A stretch of DNA of 12,934 nt from Candidatus Glassiibacteriota bacterium (lineage in GTDB: Bacteria > Gemmatimonadota > Glassbacteria > GWA2-58-10): assembly GCA_030604975.1 (NCBI GenBank), contig JAUVUV010000015.1, positions 1-12,934 on the forward strand, in the 5' to 3' direction. Numbering within the stretch: position 1 is the stretch's first letter; every line of letters starts with the position of its first letter. The notes under the pieces are model-generated. The model was not told the origin of the DNA. It did not search any database and saw only the letters and a list, made by a program, of their open reading frames with translations. The position numbers were made by a program, and so were the translations under genes. This document shows positions 5,980 through 11,055 of this stretch, in pieces.

Positions 5980-6795
5980 ATGGAAGAACAAGCGTCGGAA
6001 AACGAATTGACCCAGGATTCTCCGGAAGCCGAAATCGGCAGTGAAGACTCCAAATCAAGTGGTTCTGCCTGGGTTAACCTCAAATTCCTGATAGCCGTGG
6101 TTATAGCCGGTGGACTGCTTGCTTTGGTGACATCTTTCTGGATCTTCCGCGAAAGTCAGCCGCAGGAAGTCCAGCCAACCCTGACCGAACCCCCGAAGCC
6201 TCTGATCGCCAGTTCGCGGGCCATGGACATCCGCACCAGGCGAAGCCGGATGCGGACCGAGTATCGAAGTTCGCATAATCAATACCTGATGAAAGAAAAA
6301 GGCCAACAGGGCATGGTCTGGCTGGCCTCCCAGGCCGAGCTCACCCTTCTTACCGGGCTTTTCAATCACTACATGGAAATCACCGCCCGTTTCTACGAAA
6401 TATTCCGCATTCTCTCCAATAATTATCTCAACGAACGCTGGCAACTCCTTTCTCTGTTCGAAAATGAAATTCTGCCCAAATTCGATAACGCAGAGCGAAG
6501 AAGAAAGCTGTTGCGCAGACGAATCGGGCACAATCCTGCGCTCGAGCTTTTCGACAACCTCGATTATATCGCATTCTACGATAGCATTGCAGTTCACTCT
6601 TTTTATAGTTACCTCAAAGAAGGCGGGCAGAGTGAATTCAACACTGCCATAGAAAATGTCAACACTGCCAAGTTCATGATTAAGGATTTCTGGAAGTATT
6701 TCCAGCGAAACCTCACTGAATACGAAGTCAATTACAGACCTTCCCCTGAAGTATGGCGAAGGTATTACGCCCCGTGGGAGCTAAAGAAGCCTTGA
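5980..6795 (+). CDS. Single-pass membrane protein of unknown family
   Basis: I do not recognise the family of this 271-residue protein. The ATG at 5980 has AGGA about 6 nt upstream. Residues 1-30 are acidic and Ser-rich. Residues 34-56 form one membrane span (LKFLIAVVIAGGLLALVTSFWIF). A Pro-rich linker follows (EVQPTLTEPPKPL, 63-75). The basic segment RTRRSRMRTEYR (85-96) leads into a mostly helical, aromatic-rich domain (about 97-270) with NHYMEITARFYEIFRILSN, AERRRKLLRRR and KFMIKDFWKYFQR. A negatively charged N-terminus before the span and a large domain after it suggest the C-terminal part is in the periplasm, but the basic residues after the span make this uncertain. It overlaps the next gene by up to 43 nt, so the two are probably translated together. 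With a TPR lipoprotein-like partner, an envelope complex is a fair guess, not more. Confidence 0.8.
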   Translation: MEEQASENELTQDSPEAEIGSEDSKSSGSAWVNLKFLIAVVIAGGLLALVTSFWIFRESQPQEVQPTLTEPPKPLIASSRAMDIRTRRSRMRTEYRSSHNQYLMKEKGQQGMVWLASQAELTLLTGLFNHYMEITARFYEIFRILSNNYLNERWQLLSLFENEILPKFDNAERRRKLLRRRIGHNPALELFDNLDYIAFYDSIAVHSFYSYLKEGGQSEFNTAIENVNTAKFMIKDFWKYFQRNLTEYEVNYRPSPEVWRRYYAPWELKKP

Positions 6796-7259
6796 AACCG
6801 AGAATATTCAATCTCCTAGTTGTAATAGCAGTTGTTAGCCTTGCTCTCACTTTTTGTGAGGAGGAAAAAAAGGAAGGCGAAAAGGATACAGAGGAACAGT
6901 CCGTGGTAGTCGAAAGCCTTTTCCTTACACCCTCGGATTCGACAAGGTGGCTGGGATATTTGAGTTTCGCACCTCAGGACACCGCCCTGGCCTATCTCAT
7001 GATGGGCACGCTTTATCTGGCCAACGATGCGCCGGAAGGCGCCTTGCATTATCTCAATATCGCCTCCGAGCACGATCCCGACCGGCCTGTGATCTATCTA
7101 AATCTCGGCTATACTTATAATAATCTCGGCGAGTACGAAAAAGCCACTGAAGCTTTTCGGACGTACATCCAGAGAAACCCTGGCAGTATTCTCTCCCAGG
7201 AAATTTTCCGTATCGTGGAAAAATACCGCAGCATTCAGAGTGAAACCGAAATCCCCTGA
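6753..7259 (+). CDS. TPR-repeat protein with lipoprotein-like N-terminus
   Basis: This is a 168-residue protein overlapping the gene before it. The ATG at 6753 is used, but a TTG at 6792, overlapping the TGA of the upstream gene and preceded by GGAG 11 nt away, would give a shorter signal peptide (MKPRIFNLLVVIAVVSLALTFC) and is a serious alternative. The hydrophobic run ends in LALTFC followed by an acidic/Lys linker (EEEKKEGEKDTEE). This looks like a lipoprotein with Cys35 as lipidation site, but Phe before the Cys is unusual for a lipobox. Two TPR motifs lie at about 77-110 (ALAYLMMGTLYLANDAPEGA) and 111-144 (PVIYLNLGYTYNNLGEYEKA). TPRs mediate protein-protein contacts, so it probably scaffolds an envelope complex, perhaps with the upstream membrane protein. 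Confidence 0.82.
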   Translation: MAKVLRPVGAKEALKPRIFNLLVVIAVVSLALTFCEEEKKEGEKDTEEQSVVVESLFLTPSDSTRWLGYLSFAPQDTALAYLMMGTLYLANDAPEGALHYLNIASEHDPDRPVIYLNLGYTYNNLGEYEKATEAFRTYIQRNPGSILSQEIFRIVEKYRSIQSETEIP

Positions 7260-7277
7260 TCTTCGCTTTCCTCATAG

Positions 7278-7306
7278 TTGACAAAAGCATCCAGAAATTA
7301 TACTAT
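7278..7306 (+). promoter_or_regulatory. Sigma70-like promoter before the cysteine desulfurase gene
   Basis: TTGACA at 7278-7283 is a perfect -35 box. With a 17-nt spacer it is followed by TACTAT at 7301-7306; with a 15-nt spacer by the better-matching TATACT at 7299-7304. It lies just after the TPR gene stop and would give a leader of about 130 nt before the ATG at 7445. Confidence 0.55.
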
Positions 7307-7312
7307 CTTTCA

Positions 7313-7444
7313 TCAGGATCCTACGGGTGTCGCAACTCCACCCCGTTCAAAACTGAAGTCAGCCGCACGGGGTTCAGGCGTACCCTGTATCAAATGTCGA
7401 TTTGAACACCTCCGCAGCCCTGATCTGCTGCTTTTGAGATAGCC
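7313..7444 (+). other. Structured leader of the cysteine desulfurase gene
   Basis: The probable 5' leader contains two mutually exclusive stems, GGGTG (7325-7329) with CACCC (7339-7343), or ACCCCGT (7340-7346) with ACGGGGT (7367-7373). Two further hairpins follow: CAAAT/ATTTG (7391-7404) and GCAGC/GCTGC (7414-7431). No known riboswitch was recognised. Confidence 0.35.
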
Positions 7445-8617
7445 ATGAATGTGAAAAACCCTGCCGCAAATCGCATTTATCTGGACCACAATGCAACCAC
7501 CCCACTTCATCCCCAGGTGCTTGAGGCAATGCTTCCTTATTTGAGAGAGAATTACGGCAATGCCTCCAGCATCCACGCCGAGGGCCGCGCAGCCCGGACT
7601 GCAATCGACAGGGCGCGCTCTCAGGTCGCTAAACTTCTTGGAGCCAATGATGATGAAATCTACTTTACCAGCGGAGGCACTGAAAGCAACAACCTTGCCA
7701 TCCGGGGAGTGGTCGAACAGGCTGATAGAGAAAAAAGCCGGCTGGTAACCTCGAGCGTGGAGCATCATGCAGTCTTGCAGCCAATGCAGCGGCTGGCCGA
7801 ACAGGGTTTCGAGCTCTCTATCCTGCCTGTTGACAAATACGGCAGTGTCAACCCGGAGGATTTACAGCACAGCCTGGCAGCCGGAACTACCCTGCTGGTA
7901 AGCGTTATCGCCGCAAACAACGAGGTCGGCACTCTCCAGCCTGTGGAAAAACTGGGGAATATTTGCCGCCAGGCCGGTGTTATCTTTCACGTGGACGCAG
8001 TTCAGGCAGTGGGCAGGATAGAGATTGACCTGTGTTCCCTGCCGGTTGAGCTTCTCTCAATCAGCGGGCATAAGATTTACGGTCCCAAGGGTATCGGCGC
8101 ACTCTATGTGCGCAGGGGCGTGAAACTGCAGCCCCAGCTGTTCGGCGGGTCTCACGAGCGGGGCTTTCGCGCCGGAACCGAAAACGTGGCCGGAATAGTC
8201 GGACTGGGCGAGGCCTGCGAGCTTCTCAGAGTTGAATCCGGCCAACACAATAAGCAGATACGCCTTTTGCGAGATAGTCTCTGGGAAGGGCTCCAGAAAA
8301 AACTCGACGGAGTTCATCTCAATGGACACCCTGAAAACAGGCTGATCAATACATTGAATGTCTCCTTCGAGGGCGTGGAGGGCGAGGCGCTGCTTTTGAA
8401 TCTCGACCTCAAGGGAATTGCCTGTTCCAGCGGTTCGGCATGCGCCAGCGGCTCTCTGGAACCATCTCACGTGCTCACCGCGATGGGAATGCCGCCTGAG
8501 CTGGCCCAGGCCTCGGTGCGTTTCAGCCTCGGCAGGGACAATACCGCCGACCAGATCGAACGGGTTATCGAGATTGTGGCCCGGGTGGTCTGTCGCCTGC
8601 GCTCGATGAATATTTAG
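7445..8617 (+). CDS. iscS: Cysteine desulfurase, NifS/IscS type
   Basis: This PLP enzyme removes sulfur from L-cysteine to give alanine and an enzyme-bound persulfide for Fe-S clusters and thiolated tRNA. At 390 residues it has the usual length. Visible signatures: YLDHNATTP (12-20) at the N-terminus, TSGGTESNN (75-83) in the cofactor-phosphate site, SVEHHAV with His107 stacking on PLP, NNEVGTLQP (158-166), HVDAVQAVG (182-190), SGHKIYGPKG with the PLP lysine Lys210, RAGTENV (242-248), and the catalytic Cys333 in ACSSGSACASG, with SGSLEPSHVL after it. All key residues are present. The short loop around the Cys fits the NifS/IscS group rather than SufS. No iscU, iscR or hscA gene lies beside it; the next gene is tsaD. 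The symbol iscS is used for the family; it could equally be called nifS. A structured leader and a sigma70-like promoter precede it. Confidence 0.95.
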   Translation: MNVKNPAANRIYLDHNATTPLHPQVLEAMLPYLRENYGNASSIHAEGRAARTAIDRARSQVAKLLGANDDEIYFTSGGTESNNLAIRGVVEQADREKSRLVTSSVEHHAVLQPMQRLAEQGFELSILPVDKYGSVNPEDLQHSLAAGTTLLVSVIAANNEVGTLQPVEKLGNICRQAGVIFHVDAVQAVGRIEIDLCSLPVELLSISGHKIYGPKGIGALYVRRGVKLQPQLFGGSHERGFRAGTENVAGIVGLGEACELLRVESGQHNKQIRLLRDSLWEGLQKKLDGVHLNGHPENRLINTLNVSFEGVEGEALLLNLDLKGIACSSGSACASGSLEPSHVLTAMGMPPELAQASVRFSLGRDNTADQIERVIEIVARVVCRLRSMNI

Positions 8618-8635
8618 CTTTAGACAATCAGGCGT

Positions 8636-8649
8636 CTTTGGTGCCAAAG
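8636..8649 (+). repeat. Short hairpin after the cysteine desulfurase gene
   Basis: CTTTGG at 8636-8641 and CCAAAG at 8644-8649 are perfect complements around TG. No T run follows, so it is a weak candidate for a terminator; it may only add mRNA structure. Confidence 0.25.
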
Positions 8650-8681
8650 CGATCCTTATTGATAATAGATTGAAAATATTC

Positions 8682-8701
8682 GGGCGAGGTATGCCTCGCC
8701 C
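8682..8701. repeat. GC-rich perfect hairpin, REP-like or terminator
   Basis: GGGCGAGG (8682-8689) and CCTCGCCC (8694-8701) form a perfect 8-bp stem with a TATG loop. CTGCGAATTTTC follows, and ATTC before the stem can pair with GAAT after a small bulge. The sequence is like the GGGGCGAGG...CCTCGCCCC hairpins scattered in intergenic regions of many environmental genomes. It lies between iscS and tsaD and could also end the iscS transcript, although the T run is 7 nt away from the stem. Confidence 0.5.
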
Positions 8702-8729
8702 CTGCGAATTTTCATGAACAAACTCTGCC

Positions 8730-9752
8730 ATGCTCACTCTCGGAATAGAAACCTCCTGTGATGAGACCTCCGTGGCCCTGCTGGAGGGAGAAAAAAAGCT
8801 GCTCAGCCACCTGATCCTGAGCCAGATGGAGCACGAGCGTTTCGGAGGGGTGGTGCCGGAGCTGGCAAGCCGCGCCCACCAGAAAGTTCTTTTGCCGCTG
8901 GTTGAACAGGCTTTTGGCGAGGCGAAATGCAAGCCGGAAGAAATTGACCTGATTGGAGTGACTTTAGGCCCCGGGCTGATCGGCTCGCTGCTGGTCGGAA
9001 TCTGCACGGCCAAGACTCTCGCCCTGAGTCTGGACAAGCCGCTAATCGGGGTAAACCATGTCGAGGCCCATCTGATGGCGAACCTCCTGCTGGAGGAACC
9101 TCCCCAGCCGCCTTTTGTTGCACTTCTTATCTCAGGCGGACACACTCTTCTGATCAAGGTCGACTGCTGGGGCCAGTATCTGATCCTCGGCCGCAGCCGG
9201 GATGACGCGGTAGGGGAATCTTTCGACAAAGCAGCCAAAATGCTCGGTCTCGTCTATCCCGGCGGCCCGGCTATCGAGAAAGCAGCCGCAAGCGGCAATC
9301 CTGAGGCTTTCGCCTTCCCCAGGCCAATGATCAAGGACCCATCACTGGATATGAGTTTTTCAGGACTCAAGACCGCTGTTCTTTACGAGGTGGAAGACCT
9401 CAAAAAAGCGGGCGGATTCTATGGCGTGCTGGCTGACCTTGCCGCTTCTTTCCAGGCTGCAGCGGTCGAGGTGCTGATTGAAAAATCTCTGCGCGCCTGT
9501 GCCAGAATCTCGGCAAGGACACTGGTCGTGGCCGGCGGCGTGGCCAGGAACAAGGACCTTCGCGAAAACCTCACCTTACGCAGTGATAGGGCAGGCATAA
9601 AGGTAATTTTTCCACCTTTCAATCTCTGCACTGACAACGCGGCGATGATTGCCCGTACCGCCCTTTTCCATTTCCGCAACGGCCGCACAGACAGCCTCGA
9701 TGTCAGAGCATACGCCACCGGCAGTCTCGACTGGCCCACGGCCAGTTTTTAG
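8730..9752 (+). CDS. tsaD: tRNA N6-adenosine threonylcarbamoyltransferase (TsaD)
   Basis: TsaD transfers the threonylcarbamoyl group from TC-AMP to A37 of tRNAs that read ANN codons, working in the cytoplasm with TsaB and TsaE. The 340-residue length is typical. Seen here: the ASKHA-fold start GIETSCDETSVA (5-16), VPELASRAH (42-50), GLIGSLLVG (82-90), the metal-binding His110 and His114 in GVNHVEAHLMA, LLISGGHT (132-139), DDAVGESFDKAAKMLGL (158-174), YPGGPAIE (176-183), FSFSGLKTA-like DMSFSGLKTA (207-216), VAGGVARNK (267-275), and the third metal ligand Asp302 in CTDNAAMIA. The chosen ATG at 8730 lacks a clear Shine-Dalgarno. TsaB, TsaC and TsaE genes are not in the window. The neighbour iscS may serve tRNA thiolation, a possible common theme. 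The 3' end doubles as an intrinsic terminator. Confidence 0.97.
   Translation: MLTLGIETSCDETSVALLEGEKKLLSHLILSQMEHERFGGVVPELASRAHQKVLLPLVEQAFGEAKCKPEEIDLIGVTLGPGLIGSLLVGICTAKTLALSLDKPLIGVNHVEAHLMANLLLEEPPQPPFVALLISGGHTLLIKVDCWGQYLILGRSRDDAVGESFDKAAKMLGLVYPGGPAIEKAAASGNPEAFAFPRPMIKDPSLDMSFSGLKTAVLYEVEDLKKAGGFYGVLADLAASFQAAAVEVLIEKSLRACARISARTLVVAGGVARNKDLRENLTLRSDRAGIKVIFPPFNLCTDNAAMIARTALFHFRNGRTDSLDVRAYATGSLDWPTASF
9730..9750 (+). terminator. Intrinsic terminator embedded in the 3' end of tsaD
   Basis: CTGGCC (9731-9736) and GGCCAG (9740-9745) form a perfect 6-bp stem with a CAC loop, extended by an outer A-T pair, and followed at once by TTTTT ending in the stop codon TAG (9750-9752). It encodes the last residues of TsaD (DWPTASF). 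The form is classic for Rho-independent termination. Confidence 0.65.
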
Positions 9753-9793
9753 ATTACCAATCCTTTTTGATCCACCTTTCCCTCAATTTTGTC

Positions 9794-9823
9794 TTGAGAG
9801 CCTCGCCTCCTGGCTGCTATATT
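9794..9823 (+). promoter_or_regulatory. Sigma70-like promoter before the glycerate kinase gene
   Basis: TTGAGA at 9794-9799 and TATATT at 9818-9823 each differ from consensus at one base and are separated by 18 nt. The pair lies just after the tsaD terminator and about 80 nt before the glycerate kinase ATG, so this gene probably has its own transcript. Confidence 0.5.
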
Positions 9824-9892
9824 AGTGGCGCGTTCGGTTTTCGCACAAGCTGAGTTTATTTTGGGGGGGAGGCGCTCGACCTTCCTTGATTA

Positions 9893-9897
9893 AAGGA
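9893..9897 (+). promoter_or_regulatory. Ribosome binding site of the glycerate kinase gene
   Basis: AAGGA with 7 nt before the ATG at 9905 supports that start. Confidence 0.6.
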
Positions 9898-9904
9898 TTT
9901 TACT

Positions 9905-11017
9905 ATGAAAATCATCCTCGCGCCGGACTCTTTCAAGGGCACGTTCACTGCCAGCCAGGTCAGTGACTCTTTCGCCGCTGGTGTGAAAACCGTGCTGTCT
10001 GAAGCTGAACTGGTAAAACTTCCCCTGGCCGACGGCGGAGAGGGAACCCTGGAAACACTTTTTGCGGTCAAAGGTGGAGCGATTCACAGATGCAAAGCCA
10101 GCGATCCCCTGGGGCGCGAAATCGAGGTAGAGTATGCCATCCTCCCCGGCGGCGAAGCGTTGGTGGAAATGGCACGGAGTTCTGGACTTGTCCTGTTGGC
10201 CGAGAGCGAACGCAATCCCTGGGTTGTCGGGACTTATGGCCTGGGAATGGTTATCCGCGCCGCCCTTGCGGAGAAAATCCGGGCGCTGACTATCACACTC
10301 GGGGGATCGGCCACTGTGGATGGCGGGGTGGGCATGGCCCGCGCACTCGGCTACCGGTTTCCCGGCAGCCGGGGCGAGCTGATCAACCGGGAAGGCGGGC
10401 AGGTTCTGGCTGAAATCTCACTGATCGATAAGGCGCACGCCGACAGCCGCCTTGCAACTCTGGAGGTACGTGCCCTATGCGATGTGCGTAATGTGCTGCT
10501 CGGCCCTTCAGGCGCGGCACGTGTCTTTGCGCCTCAAAAAGGCGCCGACCCTGCAATGGTGGAGCGCCTTGAGCAAGGAATGGCCAATCTGGCCCAGCGG
10601 ATAGCACAAGACCTAAGCGTTAAAGTGGACAATATATCCGGTGCCGGAGCTGCTGGAGGGCTTGGCGCCGCAGTAGTCGGTTTCCTTGGTGGCAGGCTTG
10701 TGCCCGGAATAGATTACGTGCTCGAAACGCTCGATTTCGACATGGCACTGGCCGGGGCGGATCTGGTAATTACTGGCGAGGGCTCTTTCGATTCCCAAAG
10801 CCTCGCTGGGAAAGTGATTTCCGGTGTGCTGCAGAAAGCCTCGAAGCGCGGCATACCTGTGGCCGTTGTCTGCGGCCGTCGCGGCCAGGTTCCGAAATCG
10901 GTTCGAGTCTTCTCCGGGGCGGATCTGCCTGGAAAACAGGAAACCGGTTCCCTGCTCAGCCTCGATGATCTTTCCTTCCTGGCAGCCGAGGCGGTACGCA
11001 GTTTTGCCCTGAAATAA
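9905..11017 (+). CDS. glxK: Glycerate kinase, type I (GarK/GlxK family)
   Basis: This kinase phosphorylates D-glycerate with ATP, in family members usually at the 2-position, to feed glycolysis from glyoxylate, serine or sugar-acid breakdown. The 370-residue length is close to the family's usual ~380. Seen here: APDSFKGTFTA (6-16), LADGGEGTLE (41-50), VEMARSSGL (87-95), TLGGSATVDGGVGMARALG (131-149), ALCDVRNVLLGPSGAARVFA (190-209) followed by PQKGA, GAGAAGGLGAA (246-256) and VITGEGSFDSQSLAGK (288-303). Phe in GEGSFD replaces the more usual Leu or Met, a mild change. The symbol glxK is given for the family; garK is equally possible because substrate and pathway genes are not in the window. It has its own promoter-like sequence and a good ribosome binding site. 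priA follows 38 nt downstream. Confidence 0.93.
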   Translation: MKIILAPDSFKGTFTASQVSDSFAAGVKTVLSEAELVKLPLADGGEGTLETLFAVKGGAIHRCKASDPLGREIEVEYAILPGGEALVEMARSSGLVLLAESERNPWVVGTYGLGMVIRAALAEKIRALTITLGGSATVDGGVGMARALGYRFPGSRGELINREGGQVLAEISLIDKAHADSRLATLEVRALCDVRNVLLGPSGAARVFAPQKGADPAMVERLEQGMANLAQRIAQDLSVKVDNISGAGAAGGLGAAVVGFLGGRLVPGIDYVLETLDFDMALAGADLVITGEGSFDSQSLAGKVISGVLQKASKRGIPVAVVCGRRGQVPKSVRVFSGADLPGKQETGSLLSLDDLSFLAAEAVRSFALK

Positions 11018-11021
11018 ACTC

Positions 11022-11051
11022 TAGAATCTCGATTACGATTGGAGATTGCTA
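11022..11051 (+). repeat. Hairpin in the glxK-priA gap overlapping the priA ribosome binding site
   Basis: AATCTC (11025-11030) pairs with GAGATT (11042-11047), and flanking TAG/CTA can extend the stem past one bulged base. Most of the GGAG that could serve as priA ribosome binding site (11041-11044) would be inside the stem. No T run follows, so it is not a terminator. Confidence 0.25.
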
Positions 11052-11055
11052 AATC

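Noticed and set aside
6055..6597. A 180-residue minus-strand open frame inside the membrane-protein gene
   Set aside because: The + strand frame has a ribosome binding site, a clear membrane span and coupling to the next gene; the minus frame has none of these.
7320..7384. A possible tRNA in the iscS leader, suggested by GGGGTTCAGG
   Set aside because: No acceptor stem, anticodon arm or proper T-loop (GTTCGAAT-like) could be folded around it.
8714..8761. A 15-codon ORF starting at 8714 that overlaps the tsaD start
   Set aside because: It has no ribosome binding site and is within the length expected by chance; a leader peptide role cannot be supported.
8057..9238. A 393-residue open frame on the minus strand across iscS and tsaD
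   Set aside because: It is antisense to two strongly conserved genes and is rich in Ser and Arg with no recognisable domain, as expected for a shadow of GC-rich coding sequence.
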